A DNA stretch of 64,000 nucleotides from Actinomycetes bacterium (GCA_014190015.1 BJFT01000001.1:1-64000), one strand, 5' to 3'; positions 11,515 to 21,888 are shown, counted from the first letter of the stretch. Made by a program: numbers and translations. The notes: generated by a model not told the origin, from the letters alone.

Positions 11515-12236
11515 TTTGTATTAATTATTTTAAAAGCTTCAGCAAGTCTACCTTCTGCAAAGCCTGCTGCGGCTGCATTGCGTCCGCCCCATTCACGCAC
11601 CATTTTTTCTAAATCTGGATTGTGTGAAGTTTGTGATGCGTGAGCATGCAGTGCCTTTATCTTCAAATCAAAAGTGTCAGTAACGTCGACGAAGTGATCT
11701 GGGTTTGAAAATCCCATCATCCATACTTCGCGTACTTTCCACGGTTCTAACTTTTCTTTTTCTAAGAGATCTGTAAATGCAAAAGGGTTTCGCGCATCTG
11801 GATATACCGCCTGAACGGCAGCTTCACCTGCGGCGAGGTGATCTGGATGGCTTGCACCAATTCTTTCCCAATTTCTTTCAGGACTTTGGCAGACCATTCG
11901 ATCCGGTTGTACTCGACGAATTTGGCGAACAATATCTTTACGAAGTGCGATAGTTGCTTCGAGATGGCCATCTACATAATTTAAAAATGTAATGTCAGTT
12001 ACGCCAATTACAGCACCAGCTTCACGCTGTTCGCGCTGACGCACTTGCGGCATATCTTCTTTCGCGATTCCTGATGCCTCGCCACCTTGGTCACCATTTG
12101 TACAGAACACGTAAGACACTTGTATTCCTTTTTTTACCCACTGTGCAATTGTTCCGGATGCTCCGAAATCAGAATCATCAGGGTGGGCGTTAATAACAAG
12201 TACGCGCTTGATTTCGTTATCTGCAATCGGTTCCAT
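11511..12236 (-). CDS. PIG-L / LmbE-family zinc deacetylase
   Basis: This family contains zinc-dependent N-deacetylases that act on GlcNAc-type substrates such as MshB and BshB. The zinc motif AHPDD is at residues 17-21 and the second ligand lies in SHPDHLAAG around residue 130. The 241-residue length is typical. The substrate cannot be inferred: no mycothiol gene is adjacent. The ATG follows TAGGCT by exactly seven bases on the minus strand, implying a leaderless transcript, and the promoter is back to back with that of pcrA. Confidence 0.85.
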   Translation of the reverse strand: MEPIADNEIKRVLVINAHPDDSDFGASGTIAQWVKKGIQVSYVFCTNGDQGGEASGIAKEDMPQVRQREQREAGAVIGVTDITFLNYVDGHLEATIALRKDIVRQIRRVQPDRMVCQSPERNWERIGASHPDHLAAGEAAVQAVYPDARNPFAFTDLLEKEKLEPWKVREVWMMGFSNPDHFVDVTDTFDLKIKALHAHASQTSHNPDLEKMVREWGGRNAAAAGFAEGRLAEAFKIINTN

Positions 12237-12243
12237 GTCGGTA

Positions 12244-12256
12244 AGCCTAATAGACT
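12244..12256. promoter_or_regulatory. Divergent leaderless promoters for PIG-L and pcrA
   Basis: On the minus strand TAGGCT (12249-12244) is 7 nt from the ATG at 12236. On the plus strand TAGACT (12251-12256) is 7 nt from the ATG at 12264. The two boxes are one base apart. No clear -35 elements are seen. Confidence 0.6.
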
Positions 12257-12263
12257 CACCGCC

Positions 12264-14510
12264 ATGGAAAGTACCGACGCCTTACTAGAGGGGCTCAATC
12301 CGCAACAGCAAGCCGCTGTTATTCATAGCGGTGGTCCACTTCTTGTAGTAGCTGGTGCTGGTTCTGGAAAAACTCGAGTGCTAACTCGACGAATCGCTTA
12401 TTTAATGGCTCGTCGTGGCGTCGCACCGTATGAGATTTTAGCAATCACATTTACGAACAAGGCTGCTGGTGAAATGAAAGATCGCGTTGCGGCCTTAGTC
12501 GGACCTGTTGCTAAATCTATGTGGGTCTCAACATTTCACTCTGCATGCGTGCGATTGCTTAGACAAGAAGCTGTCCGACTTGGATATGGCAACGCATTTA
12601 GTATTTATGATTCAGCCGACAGCTTACGTCTGATAACTATTGTTGCAAAAGAACTTAACTTGGATCCGAAACGCTATCCAGCGCGCCAATTCCAATCAAT
12701 TATTTCTAATGCGAAAAATGAGCTGATGGGTCCACATGACTATATGAACTCGACCAAGAACCAGTTCGAAGAGGTTGTTGCAGATGTTTATGCTGTCTAC
12801 CAACGCAGATTGCAGCAAGCAAATGCTATGGATTTCGATGACCTTATTTTAAAAACTGTTGAAGTTATTCAGAAATTTCCAGAAGCAAAAGCTCGTTTAC
12901 GTTCACGCTTTAAGCACGTCTTAGTCGATGAATATCAAGATACCAATCATGCTCAGTATATTTTGGTGAAAGAACTTGTTGGCAGCGCGCAAGAAGGCTT
13001 AGCACCTGCTGAATTATGCGTTGTAGGCGACGCCGATCAATCAATCTACGGGTTTCGTGGCGCAACAATTCGAAATATTCTTCAATTTGAATTGGATTAT
13101 CCAAACGCTACGACGGTCTTGCTCGAACAAAATTATCGTTCGACTCAGAACATACTTTCAGCCGCAAATGCTGTCATCACAAAAAATGAGGGACGTAAAG
13201 AAAAGAACTTATGGTCGGAAGAAGGTGCTGGCGCTCCGCTGATTGGATACGTTGCAGAGTCAGAACACGATGAAGCTGAGTTTATAAAAGATGAAATTCA
13301 TGAGTTGCAACGTAGCGGCCAATCCGAACCAGGAGACACTGCAATTTTTTATCGCACGAATGCGCAGTCGCGTGTATTTGAAGAAGTCTTTATGCGCTCG
13401 GCCCTGCCATACAAAGTAGTTGGAGGACTTCGGTTCTACGAACGTAAAGAAATTAAAGATCTATTGGCGTATTTACGCGTGCTCGCTAATTTAGAAGATG
13501 AAATTTCACTACGAAGAATCATTAACGTTCCAAAACGTGGAATCGGTGATCGGGCAATTGAGTGCGTGGATCTTCATGCACAAGCCAACAACCTATCTTT
13601 TTGGAGCGGTTTATCTCAATCTGAGCAAGCACCTGGAATGCCTAATCGAGCAGCGCAATCCGTTAAAGAGTTTGTATCAATGATGGTTGCATTGCGCACA
13701 TTAGTTGAAGCCAAGACACGTCCATCTGTAATCATCGAAGCAATTCTGGAGCAATCAGGATTACTCACTGAGTTATCGTCAAGCACAGATCCTCAAGATG
13801 AAGTACGCGTTGAAAACCTTAAGGAATTAGTAGCAGTTTCAATGGAGTATGAAGAAAGACCATTTGAAGAATTAGGCGAAGATGAAGAGATTTCACTTGC
13901 TGGATTTCTCGAAAAAGTTTCACTGGTTGCAGATGCGGATGAAATTCCAGAAGGTGAAGATCATGGTGGAGTCGTAACACTCATGACGCTGCACACCGCA
14001 AAAGGGTTGGAATTCCCAACAGTATTTCTTACAGGAATGGAAGATGGAATATTTCCACATTCACGAACACTTGGAGAGAAAGATGAAATCGAAGAAGAAC
14101 GACGTCTTGCATACGTTGGTCTTACACGCGCAGAAAAGCGACTCTATATTTCTCGCGCGGAGTATCGATCCTCATGGGGATCGCCAACATATAACCCAGC
14201 ATCACGTTTCCTCGATGAGATTCCTGAAGGTGTAATCGAGTGGAGAAATCACGGTGGCGCATCTTCATCACTATCGCCATCACTTGTTCGCAAGCCTCGC
14301 TCCGCAACTGCGCCACCACCACGTCCAACCGGAAAGAAAAGCACTGCAATGCAATTAGCAGTAGGCGAGCGTGTGTCACATGACACATTTGGACTCGGAA
14401 CAGTTGTGGCCATCGCAGGTGAAGGAGATAAGTCCGAAGCCACCATAAACTTCGGGCAGTACGGAGAGAAGCGATTACTGCTGCGTTATGCACCAGTTGA
14501 GAAGCTCTAG
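12264..14510 (+). CDS. pcrA: ATP-dependent DNA helicase, UvrD/PcrA type
   Basis: This is a superfamily 1A 3'-5' helicase used in repair and in removing proteins from DNA. The frame is open from 12087, but the ATG at 12264 is the right start: it yields ALLEGLNPQQQAAVI, the usual UvrD N-terminus, and does not run antisense through the PIG-L gene. Motifs seen: Walker A AGAGSGKT, motif II VDEYQDTN, GDADQSIYGFRGA (III), LLEQNYRST (IV), VTLMTLHTAKGLEFPTVF (V) and VGLTRAEKRLY (VI). The C-terminus has the PcrA-type KVEHDTFGLG-like segment (RVSHDTFGLGTVV). 748 residues. Confidence 0.95.
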   Translation: MESTDALLEGLNPQQQAAVIHSGGPLLVVAGAGSGKTRVLTRRIAYLMARRGVAPYEILAITFTNKAAGEMKDRVAALVGPVAKSMWVSTFHSACVRLLRQEAVRLGYGNAFSIYDSADSLRLITIVAKELNLDPKRYPARQFQSIISNAKNELMGPHDYMNSTKNQFEEVVADVYAVYQRRLQQANAMDFDDLILKTVEVIQKFPEAKARLRSRFKHVLVDEYQDTNHAQYILVKELVGSAQEGLAPAELCVVGDADQSIYGFRGATIRNILQFELDYPNATTVLLEQNYRSTQNILSAANAVITKNEGRKEKNLWSEEGAGAPLIGYVAESEHDEAEFIKDEIHELQRSGQSEPGDTAIFYRTNAQSRVFEEVFMRSALPYKVVGGLRFYERKEIKDLLAYLRVLANLEDEISLRRIINVPKRGIGDRAIECVDLHAQANNLSFWSGLSQSEQAPGMPNRAAQSVKEFVSMMVALRTLVEAKTRPSVIIEAILEQSGLLTELSSSTDPQDEVRVENLKELVAVSMEYEERPFEELGEDEEISLAGFLEKVSLVADADEIPEGEDHGGVVTLMTLHTAKGLEFPTVFLTGMEDGIFPHSRTLGEKDEIEEERRLAYVGLTRAEKRLYISRAEYRSSWGSPTYNPASRFLDEIPEGVIEWRNHGGASSSLSPSLVRKPRSATAPPPRPTGKKSTAMQLAVGERVSHDTFGLGTVVAIAGEGDKSEATINFGQYGEKRLLLRYAPVEKL

Positions 14511-14526
14511 TATTAGCAAATACTTT
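14497..14526 (+). promoter_or_regulatory. Probable sucCD promoter
   Basis: TTGAGA (14497-14502) and TACTTT (14521-14526) are 18 bases apart; the -35 box lies in the last codons of pcrA. The leader would be about 18-20 nt and contains GGAG before the GTG of sucC. Confidence 0.5.
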
Positions 14527-14550
14527 TTAACGATATGACTGGAGTTTTCT

Positions 14551-15714
14551 GTGGATCTCTTTGAATACCAAGCGCGAGATCTCTTTGAAAAACATGGAGT
14601 ACCTGTACTTGCAGCAGCTATTGCATCAACTTCTGAAGAGGCGCACGATGCCGCAGCAAAAATTGGTGGAAAAGTAGTTGTAAAGGCCCAAGTAAAAGTT
14701 GGCGGCCGTGGAAAAGCTGGTGGAGTAAAGGTTGCAGAAAATGCCGCAGAAGCAAAAGAAAAGGCAAGTGCAATTCTTGGAATGGATATTAAAGGTCACA
14801 CTGTTCGTACGGTGATGATTGCCCAAGCAGCTCCAATTGATTCCGAGTATTACTTAGCAATTTTATTGGATCGATCTAATCGAACATTTCTTGTAATGGC
14901 ATCTGTTTCAGGTGGAATGGATATTGAAGAAGTAGCACGTACTGCTCCCGAAAAACTTGCAAAAATTCCAGTGGATGCAAATCTTGGAATCAGTACGCAA
15001 AAAGCAAAAGAAATTGTCGCAGCTGCAGCTTTTCCAGCAGATGTCGCACCGCAAGTTGAAGCAGTGCTCTTAACTTTGTGGAAAGTTTTCCAATCCGAAG
15101 ATGCAACTCTGGTAGAAGTAAACCCACTCGTAAAAACAGTAGATGGCAAGATCATCGCCCTCGATGGAAAAGTTACATTGGATGACAATTCAGGGTTTAG
15201 ACATCCAGACCACGAAGCGCTCATTGATCATGCAGCAACAAATGCTTTAGAAGCTGCAGCCAAAGAGAAAGATCTCAACTACGTAAAACTTGATGGACAA
15301 GTTGGAATTATTGGCAATGGCGCAGGGCTTGTAATGAGCACACTCGATGTAGTTGCATACGCAGGAGAAAAATTTGGGGGAGTTCGCCCAGCAAACTTCT
15401 TAGATATTGGCGGTGGAGCTTCAGCGCAAGTGATGGCTGATGGCCTCTCAATTATTTTGGGAGACCAAGATGTAAAGAGCGTTTTTGTGAATGTATTTGG
15501 CGGAATTACAGCATGTGATGCTGTTGCTAATGGAATTGTTCAAGCTCTCGAATTACTCGGCACAAAAGCCACAAAGCCAATCGTTGTTCGACTAGATGGA
15601 AATAATGTTGTTGAAGGACGTACAATTCTTAAAGCTGCCGCACATCCATTAATCGAGCAAGTAGACACTATGGATGGAGCAGCAAATCGCGCTGCAGAAT
15701 TGGCGGCTAAGTAA
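14551..15714 (+). CDS. sucC: Succinyl-CoA synthetase beta subunit
   Basis: The beta subunit of the TCA-cycle enzyme binds nucleotide through its ATP-grasp domain and CoA/succinate with SucD. The 387-residue protein starts [18 protein letters not shown] from a GTG preceded by GGAG, has [22 protein letters not shown] and the phosphate-loop region [16 protein letters not shown]. Its stop codon TAA shares its last A with the ATG of sucD. Confidence 0.96.
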   Translation: MDLFEYQARDLFEKHGVPVLAAAIASTSEEAHDAAAKIGGKVVVKAQVKVGGRGKAGGVKVAENAAEAKEKASAILGMDIKGHTVRTVMIAQAAPIDSEYYLAILLDRSNRTFLVMASVSGGMDIEEVARTAPEKLAKIPVDANLGISTQKAKEIVAAAAFPADVAPQVEAVLLTLWKVFQSEDATLVEVNPLVKTVDGKIIALDGKVTLDDNSGFRHPDHEALIDHAATNALEAAAKEKDLNYVKLDGQVGIIGNGAGLVMSTLDVVAYAGEKFGGVRPANFLDIGGGASAQVMADGLSIILGDQDVKSVFVNVFGGITACDAVANGIVQALELLGTKATKPIVVRLDGNNVVEGRTILKAAAHPLIEQVDTMDGAANRAAELAAK

Positions 15715-16595
15715 TGTCTATTTTTCTCAATGAAAAAAGTCTTGTCATAGTCCAAGGAATGACTGGCGCAGAAGGAACTAAACACACAAAGCGCATGTTG
15801 GCATCTGGTACCAAAGTTGTAGGTGGAGTTACACCAGGCAAAGGCGGCCAGAGCGTAGATATTGATAGTCACAATCTTCCAGTTTTTAACACGGTTGCAG
15901 AAGCAATGAGTGCAACTGGTGCCAACACATCTGTTGTATTTGTTCCTCCAAAGTTTGCAAAGGCTGCAGTGATTGACGCAATCGATGCGGCTATGCCACT
16001 GGTTGTTGTCATCACCGAAGGAATTCCAGTTCATGACTCTGCAAGCTTTTATGCGCACGCGGTAACTAAAGGAACAACGCGAATTATTGGTCCAAACTGT
16101 CCAGGACTAATTAGTCCAGGAAAATCAAATGTAGGAATCATTCCTGCAGACATCACAGTCAGCGGTCCTATTGGTTTAGTTTCAAAATCTGGAACGCTGA
16201 CATATCAAATGATGTACGAATTACGCGATATTGGTTTTAGTACTGCAGTTGGAATTGGTGGAGATCCAGTTATTGGAACAACTCATATCGATTGCTTACG
16301 AGCTTTTCAAGATGATCCAGAAACCAAAGCAATTGTCATGATTGGTGAAATTGGCGGTGACGCTGAAGAGCGCGCTGCTGCATTCATCAGCGAATATGTA
16401 ACTAAACCTGTTGTTGGTTATGTTGCAGGATTTACTGCACCTGAAGGAAAAACAATGGGTCACGCTGGCGCAATAGTTTCGGGTTCATCAGGAACCGCGC
16501 AAGCAAAGAAAGATGCGCTAGAAGCAGCTGGCGTAAAAGTTGGAAAAACACCAAGTGAGAGCGCGCAATTAATGCGCGCAATATTGGGGCGCTAA
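15714..16595 (+). CDS. sucD: Succinyl-CoA synthetase alpha subunit
   Basis: The alpha subunit carries the CoA-binding Rossmann domain and the phosphorylated His. [15 protein letters not shown] near the N-terminus and [18 protein letters not shown] are typical, and the active-site His lies in [14 protein letters not shown] around residue 245. 293 residues. It is translationally coupled to sucC by one overlapping base and is followed after five bases by the PerM-like gene. Confidence 0.97.
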   Translation: MSIFLNEKSLVIVQGMTGAEGTKHTKRMLASGTKVVGGVTPGKGGQSVDIDSHNLPVFNTVAEAMSATGANTSVVFVPPKFAKAAVIDAIDAAMPLVVVITEGIPVHDSASFYAHAVTKGTTRIIGPNCPGLISPGKSNVGIIPADITVSGPIGLVSKSGTLTYQMMYELRDIGFSTAVGIGGDPVIGTTHIDCLRAFQDDPETKAIVMIGEIGGDAEERAAAFISEYVTKPVVGYVAGFTAPEGKTMGHAGAIVSGSSGTAQAKKDALEAAGVKVGKTPSESAQLMRAILGR

Positions 16596-16600
16596 TTTTC

Positions 16601-17701
16601 ATGTTTCAACGTGTCCTATGGGTCTCGTTGTCACAAGTTCTGCGTAGCGTCGCACTCGTGCTACTACCAATAGCATTTTTATCACTCATTGCTTGGGCAA
16701 CAGCGGGAAGCATTACCGGAAATACATCTGATCCAATTCGCGCAGCACTGTGGGTTTGGTTGGGTGCACACAACATTCCTTTTGCCCTGAGCATTCCACC
16801 AGCAGAAGTTCAGGGATTTTTGTCTTATCTACCTCTCGGCGCCTTAATCTTTCCTTTTATAGCCATACGAAGTTCATTTTCGCGAATTGTCGATCGCTTA
16901 GACAGAGATACTAATCTTGTAAATATTGCCCGAGTGCACTTCACAATAATTTATTGTCTTATTGCAGAACTTTTAATCTTCATATCTAAAACAGAAGCAA
17001 TACGTCCTGTTTGGTATTTCGCAATTGCAATATTGATTCCAGGTGTTTACTTAACAACTTTAACTGTCGGCAAGAAAGTAACTCTGACTCAACCAGTTAA
17101 CTTTGGAACTCGGATCGTCGCTTTATTGCTAGCCATCAGCGCGATATTTCTCTCTATTTCTTTATTCATTAACCTTTCTACGGTTCAAGACCTCATCACG
17201 GTTTTGCGCCCAGGCATTATTGGTGGTGTGTTACTGCTACTAATTAACATTGTTTATCTTCCAAATGCCGCAGTAGCGAGTATGGCGTACTTGAGCGGAA
17301 CAGGTTTTGGAGTAGGAGCGAACACACTGGTTTCTCCACTCGAACATAGCGTTGAGCAAATCCCAGCTCTGCCAATTCTGGGCGCACTTCCAACTACAGA
17401 ACATCCGCAATTTCTCTTCTCCATTTTCTTTTTTGTTATGGCAGGCGCTCTACTTGCAAGTTGGACCATTGCATTAAAAACAAAGGTTTTGTGGCAAAGT
17501 TATTTTGTCAGTATTGCCAGCATCTTTGTTCTTACATACTTCTCGAGCGGTTCTTTACTCACACAAGAAATGTCCACCGTTGGACCTTCACTATGGAAAT
17601 TTCCATTGAGCGTTGCAATTGAAATGGGTATTGGTATTGCACTGGCCATCTTGATTCCACAAATTTCCTTACCTTCGCGAAAATCAAAAATTGATGGATA
17701 G
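16601..17701 (+). CDS. PerM/DUF6350-type integral membrane protein
   Basis: This is a 366-residue protein with about nine or ten hydrophobic segments spread over its length. The position between sucD and purN is the same as Rv0955 (PerM) of Mycobacterium tuberculosis, a DUF6350 protein linked to cell division under stress. The central YLPNAAVASMAYLSGTGFGVG segment is the most family-like part. Function here is inferred from synteny and topology only. It overlaps purN by eight bases, so it belongs to the sucCD-purNH transcription unit or its continuation. Confidence 0.75.
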   Translation: MFQRVLWVSLSQVLRSVALVLLPIAFLSLIAWATAGSITGNTSDPIRAALWVWLGAHNIPFALSIPPAEVQGFLSYLPLGALIFPFIAIRSSFSRIVDRLDRDTNLVNIARVHFTIIYCLIAELLIFISKTEAIRPVWYFAIAILIPGVYLTTLTVGKKVTLTQPVNFGTRIVALLLAISAIFLSISLFINLSTVQDLITVLRPGIIGGVLLLLINIVYLPNAAVASMAYLSGTGFGVGANTLVSPLEHSVEQIPALPILGALPTTEHPQFLFSIFFFVMAGALLASWTIALKTKVLWQSYFVSIASIFVLTYFSSGSLLTQEMSTVGPSLWKFPLSVAIEMGIGIALAILIPQISLPSRKSKIDG

Positions 17702-18269
17702 AGGACTAATTGTTTTGGCTTCAGGAACGGGCACGTTAGCCGAAGCAGTTATTCGCGCTAGTCAGGACGGTGAATTATCAGCACACATCCTTGCGGTTTT
17801 AACAGATAAGCCAGAAGCTGAAATTGTTTCAAAATGCGCTTCGCTTGGAGTTCCAATCATTACGCATCCTCTACAGGAAGATCGTGAAACCTGGAACGAG
17901 GAGTTGTTTTTGATTACCGAATCACTCAATCCATCTTTAGTTGTCAGTGCTGGATTCATGAGAATTTTGGCTCCCGAATACGTTGCTAATTTTAAAGTTA
18001 TAAATAGTCATCCATCGCTGCTGCCGAGTTTCCCCGGAGCCCATGCTGTGAGAGATGCACTAAAAGCCAATGCGACCGTTACGGGAACATCCATTCACTG
18101 GGTTGATGCGGGAGTGGACACTGGAAAAGTAATCGCATCAAGAGAGGTTCCAATTTTAGTTGGCGATACAGAAGAACTTTTGCACGAGCGTATTAAGATT
18201 GTCGAAAGAGGTCTCATTGTGGCGACCATTTCACAAGTTTTAGATTCCATGGAGACTTCACATGAGTGA
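17694..18269 (+). CDS. purN: Phosphoribosylglycinamide formyltransferase PurN
   Basis: PurN uses 10-formyl-THF to formylate GAR in purine synthesis. The 191-residue sequence has LASGTGT near the N-terminus, the INSHPSLLPSFPGAHAV catalytic segment (His and its neighbours), VTGTSIHWVDAGVDTG and the conserved Asp. I take the ATG at 17694 rather than the TTG just before it; the ATG overlaps the stop of the PerM-like gene by eight bases. It overlaps purH by eight bases. Confidence 0.95.
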   Translation: MDRGLIVLASGTGTLAEAVIRASQDGELSAHILAVLTDKPEAEIVSKCASLGVPIITHPLQEDRETWNEELFLITESLNPSLVVSAGFMRILAPEYVANFKVINSHPSLLPSFPGAHAVRDALKANATVTGTSIHWVDAGVDTGKVIASREVPILVGDTEELLHERIKIVERGLIVATISQVLDSMETSHE

Positions 18270-19803
18270 GCGTAAGAAAGTTCGCAGAGCCCTTATAAGT
18301 GTCTATGACAAAAATCGCTTAGAAGAAATAGCAAAATCTCTCAGCGCAGCTGGTGTAGAAATTCTATCTACAGGTTCAACTGCGAAAACACTTGCTGCAG
18401 CAGGAATAGCCGTAACCGAAGTGAGTGAGGTTACGGGGTTTCCAGAGATTATGGGCGGCAGAGTTAAAACTCTTCATCCGACTATTCATTCAGGAATCTT
18501 GGCTGACCAAAACAATGCCAAACACATGGAAGCCATTAAGGAATTGGGTATCGAACCATTTGATTTGATAATTATTAATCTGTATCCATTTGCAGAAACT
18601 ATAGCTTCGGGTGCATCTTTTTCTGAATGCATTGAGCAAATTGATATCGGCGGACCATCAATGTTGCGAGGCGCAGCAAAAAATCATGGATCAGTTGCCG
18701 TAATTTCAAAAACATCACAGTACGACCAATTAATAACCAGCATTGCAGCGGGTGGGTTTACTGCCGAGGAACGCCAACAATTGGCACTAGAGGTCTTTAG
18801 AACAACTGCCGAGTACGACCTAACTATTGCTAATTGGTTAGGTCAAAAATCGCCATCAGAATTGCCACAATGGTTAGGTAAAATTTTTACGCAAGAAAAC
18901 ACTCTTCGATACGGCGAAAATCCGCATCAAAGCGCTGCTATCTACCGTGGTGGCTCAGATGGAATTGTTCAATCTAAACAATTACATGGCAAAGAAATGT
19001 CATTTAACAACTACACAGATGCAGATGCTGCGTGGCGAGCTGCATTTGATCAAGCAGAACCATGTGTCGCAATTATCAAGCATGCTAATCCTTGTGGGAT
19101 TGCCGTCGGAAAAGATATTGCAACCGCTTACTCAAAAGCACACCAATGCGATCCGGTGTCAGCTTTCGGAGGCGTAGTCGCCGCTAATCGAATTGTGACA
19201 ACCCAGATGGCTCAAGCGTTATCGGAAGTATTTACAGAAGTTCTCATTGCACCTGGTTATGAAAGTGCGGCGCTAGATATTCTCATGCAGAAATCTTCTA
19301 TTCGTATTCTGGAATGCGCTCCGGCCGTCGCTTCTACTTATGAATTACGTCCGGTGAGCGGTGGCATGTTGCTTCAAGAAGTTGATGCGATTAACGCACC
19401 CGGTGATTCCTCTTCCACATGGAAATTAGTGGCTGGAGCACAGGTGAATGCAGAAACCATGAACGATCTTGAATTTGCATGGAGTGCGATCCGTTCCGTA
19501 AAAAGTAATGCGATTCTTCTTGCAAAAAATGGCGCAAGCGTTGGCGTCGGTATGGGTCAAGTAAATCGCGTGGATAGCGCCGAGTTAGCAGTCAAACGTG
19601 CCGGTGATCGCGCTGCAGGAAGTGTTGCCTCTAGCGATGCATTTTTTCCATTTGCTGATGGATTACAAATCCTGATTGATGCTGGAATAACTGCAGTTGT
19701 TTCACCTGGTGGAAGTGTTCGTGATGAAGAAGTCATCACTGCAGCGAGGGACGCTGGAATTAGCTTGTATTTCACAGGTACACGTCATTTCTCACACGCA
19801 TAA
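18262..19803 (+). CDS. purH: Bifunctional AICAR transformylase / IMP cyclohydrolase
   Basis: PurH performs the last two steps of IMP synthesis. Residues 1-200 form the MGS-like cyclohydrolase domain (RRALISVYDK, GGRVKTLHPTIHSGIL), and the rest is the AICARFT domain (LRYGENPHQSAAIY, IIKHANPCGIAVG, SDAFFPFADG). 513 residues. It overlaps purN and ends 19 bases before folD, which supplies its formyl-folate cofactor. Confidence 0.97.
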   Translation: MSERKKVRRALISVYDKNRLEEIAKSLSAAGVEILSTGSTAKTLAAAGIAVTEVSEVTGFPEIMGGRVKTLHPTIHSGILADQNNAKHMEAIKELGIEPFDLIIINLYPFAETIASGASFSECIEQIDIGGPSMLRGAAKNHGSVAVISKTSQYDQLITSIAAGGFTAEERQQLALEVFRTTAEYDLTIANWLGQKSPSELPQWLGKIFTQENTLRYGENPHQSAAIYRGGSDGIVQSKQLHGKEMSFNNYTDADAAWRAAFDQAEPCVAIIKHANPCGIAVGKDIATAYSKAHQCDPVSAFGGVVAANRIVTTQMAQALSEVFTEVLIAPGYESAALDILMQKSSIRILECAPAVASTYELRPVSGGMLLQEVDAINAPGDSSSTWKLVAGAQVNAETMNDLEFAWSAIRSVKSNAILLAKNGASVGVGMGQVNRVDSAELAVKRAGDRAAGSVASSDAFFPFADGLQILIDAGITAVVSPGGSVRDEEVITAARDAGISLYFTGTRHFSHA

Positions 19804-19810
19804 TTTCTAA

Positions 19811-19816
19811 TAAGAT
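19811..19816 (+). promoter_or_regulatory. Leaderless -10 box for folD
   Basis: TAAGAT ends six bases before the ATG at 19823, so transcription should begin at or next to the A of the start codon. There is no Shine-Dalgarno sequence. Confidence 0.6.
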
Positions 19817-19822
19817 AATGGC

Positions 19823-20662
19823 ATGACCGCAACTATTCTCGATGGCAAGGCTCTTGCTACATCAATCAAAAAAGATCTAGCAGCACGAGTTGTTGAATTA
19901 AAGAAAAAGGGAATCACCCCCGGACTCGGAACCGTCTTGGTTGGCGATGACCCAGGTTCTCATTCATATGTTGGCGGCAAACATCGAGACTGCCAAGAAG
20001 TTGGTGTGACATCAATTCGTGTTGATCTTCCGGAGACTGCATCACAAGCTGATGTCTTAGCGGCAATCAAAGATCTCAATAACGCAAAAGAGTGCACCGG
20101 TTACATCGTGCAACTTCCAATGCCAAAGGGAATTGATCCGCAAGTAATTCTTGAAGCGATTGACCCTTCAAAAGATGCTGACGGATTACATCCCATGAAC
20201 CTAGGCAGACTTGTTGCTGGCTATGACGCTCCACTTCCTTGTACTCCTCGTGGAATTGTGGCGCTCTTGCAGCACTACAACGTGCCACTTAAAGGCGCAG
20301 AAGTAACAGTTATTGGTCGTGGTTTAACAGTTGGTCGCCCACTTGGTTTGTTACTAACACGCAGACAAGAGAACGCAACTGTCACGTTAACCCACACTGG
20401 TACAAAAGATTTAACTCTTCATACTCGAAATGCAGACATAGTTGTTGCTGCAATCGGTCAGGCACACTTCCTTAACGCTTCAATGATTAAAGAGGGCGCT
20501 GCAATCATTGATGTTGGCATTTCTCGCACCGATGCAGGCTTACTTGGCGATGTTCATCCAGATGTAATGGAAAAGGCTGGATTTGTTGCACCAATGCCAG
20601 GTGGGGTTGGTCCAATGACTAGAGCAATGCTTGTCACGAATGTTGTGGACGCGTGTTCTTAG
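19823..20662 (+). CDS. folD: Methylenetetrahydrofolate dehydrogenase / cyclohydrolase FolD
   Basis: FolD interconverts 5,10-methylene-THF and 10-formyl-THF with NADP. The 279-residue protein shows [20 protein letters not shown] with the catalytic Lys, [33 protein letters not shown] and the nucleotide-binding [27 protein letters not shown] closes it. Many FolD proteins have the motif SxxYxxxK; here it reads SHSYVGGK, which conserves it. It is placed after purH and overlaps the DUF3017 gene by ten bases. Confidence 0.97.
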   Translation: MTATILDGKALATSIKKDLAARVVELKKKGITPGLGTVLVGDDPGSHSYVGGKHRDCQEVGVTSIRVDLPETASQADVLAAIKDLNNAKECTGYIVQLPMPKGIDPQVILEAIDPSKDADGLHPMNLGRLVAGYDAPLPCTPRGIVALLQHYNVPLKGAEVTVIGRGLTVGRPLGLLLTRRQENATVTLTHTGTKDLTLHTRNADIVVAAIGQAHFLNASMIKEGAAIIDVGISRTDAGLLGDVHPDVMEKAGFVAPMPGGVGPMTRAMLVTNVVDACS

Positions 20663-20880
20663 ATTCAAGAATTATTAAATTTGCTAGTTACGCATTCGTA
20701 GCAGTTGGCATAGTTTTAGGCGCCCTCAGTTTCGTGCGATCCGGATCACTCTTGATTGCCCTTGGAACATTGGGCATAGCTTTTCCATCACGCCATTTGC
20801 GCACAATTGAGTTCTATTTCCCGGTTGGTATTGCAATAGGGCTCTTCGTCCTGGCAATTTCACTGCCGCACGGGTTGTAG
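20653..20880 (+). CDS. DUF3017-type small membrane protein
   Basis: This 75-residue protein consists almost entirely of three hydrophobic segments (about residues 8-24, 31-44 and 53-72). It begins with a GTG inside the end of folD. A DUF3017 membrane protein of this size directly after folD is a conserved actinobacterial arrangement (Rv3355c next to Rv3356c). No function is known. Confidence 0.75.
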   Translation: MFLDSRIIKFASYAFVAVGIVLGALSFVRSGSLLIALGTLGIAFPSRHLRTIEFYFPVGIAIGLFVLAISLPHGL

Positions 20881-20885
20881 AGTTA

Positions 20886-20906
20886 CCTTGATATCAAGGC
20901 ATTTTT
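20886..20906 (+). terminator. Palindrome and T-run, possible weak terminator before mdh
   Basis: CCTTGATATCAAGG (20886-20899) is a perfect 14-bp palindrome followed by CATTTTT. It can fold as a 5-bp stem with an ATAT loop and a T-run, so it may end folD transcripts. Being a perfect DNA palindrome it could equally be an operator for mdh. Confidence 0.45.
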
Positions 20907-20937
20907 AGATCCGATTTTCGAAAGAAGGACGCAGTCC

Positions 20938-21888
20938 ATGGCAGGCAAAGTAACCGTCGTCGGTGCAGGTTTTTATGGCTCAACAACTGCAATGCGATTA
21001 GCTGAATACAATATTTTTGACACTGTAGTTCTCACTGACATTCTCGAAGGCAAGCCAGAAGGCTTGGCTTTAGATATGAACCAATCTCGATCTATCGAAG
21101 GTTTTGAAACAAAAATTGTTGGCGCTACAACTTCTGCAGATGGCGCAGGTTATGAAGCAACTGCTAACTCAGATGTAGTCATTATTACTGCCGGATTGCC
21201 ACGCAAACCTGGAATGAGCCGTATGGATCTCATAGGTGTTAATGCTGGAATTGTGCGCGGAGTTGCAGAAAACATTGCAAAGCACTCACCGAAAGCAGTC
21301 ATCATTGTGGTTTCAAATCCACTCGATGAAATGACAGCACTTACTCAAATTGCAACAGCGTTTCCACGTAATCGTGTAATGGGCCAAGCTGGAATGCTAG
21401 ATACCGCCCGCTTTACGCACTTTGTTGCAGAAAAACTCAATGTTGCCGTCTCTTCAGTTAGCACGCTAACACTTGGTTCTCATGGTGAAACTATGGTTCC
21501 AGTTCCAAGTCGTTGCACTGTCGATGGCAAAGCACTTACTGAGAAATTATCGCAAGCAGAAATTGACGAACTTGTGGATCGCACACGAAACGGTGGCGCA
21601 GAAGTTGTTGCACTACTCAAGACAGGTTCTGCATATTACGCACCATCTGCAGCTGCAGCTCGCATGGCAAAAGCAGTTATCGAAGACTCTGGCGCGACAA
21701 TGCCTGTATGCGCATGGGTTGATGGCGAATACGGAATTTCCGGTGTGTATCTCGGAGTAGAAGCACAGATTGGTCGCGAAGGAATTAAAAAAGTTGTAGA
21801 AACAAAACTCACTGACTCTGAGTTGGCAGCACTTAAGGTTGCGGCAGAAGCAGTTCGAGCAAAACAAGCAGACGTACAGACACTCTAA
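20938..21888 (+). CDS. mdh: Malate dehydrogenase (LDH-like type)
   Basis: This NAD-dependent malate dehydrogenase of 316 residues belongs to the lactate-dehydrogenase-like group. The Rossmann loop is [16 protein letters not shown] contact [13 protein letters not shown] includes the substrate Arg, and the catalytic His is in [18 protein letters not shown] stands before the ATG. It precedes icd by 14 bases, so two TCA-cycle dehydrogenases are co-transcribed. Confidence 0.93.
   Translation: MAGKVTVVGAGFYGSTTAMRLAEYNIFDTVVLTDILEGKPEGLALDMNQSRSIEGFETKIVGATTSADGAGYEATANSDVVIITAGLPRKPGMSRMDLIGVNAGIVRGVAENIAKHSPKAVIIVVSNPLDEMTALTQIATAFPRNRVMGQAGMLDTARFTHFVAEKLNVAVSSVSTLTLGSHGETMVPVPSRCTVDGKALTEKLSQAEIDELVDRTRNGGAEVVALLKTGSAYYAPSAAAARMAKAVIEDSGATMPVCAWVDGEYGISGVYLGVEAQIGREGIKKVVETKLTDSELAALKVAAEAVRAKQADVQTL

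Noticed and set aside
12087..12263. N-terminal extension of the helicase gene (59 extra residues from an upstream GTG-type start)
   Set aside because: It lies antisense to the start of the PIG-L gene, has Cys-rich low-plausibility sequence, and the ATG at 12264 gives the normal UvrD start with a leaderless box seven bases upstream.
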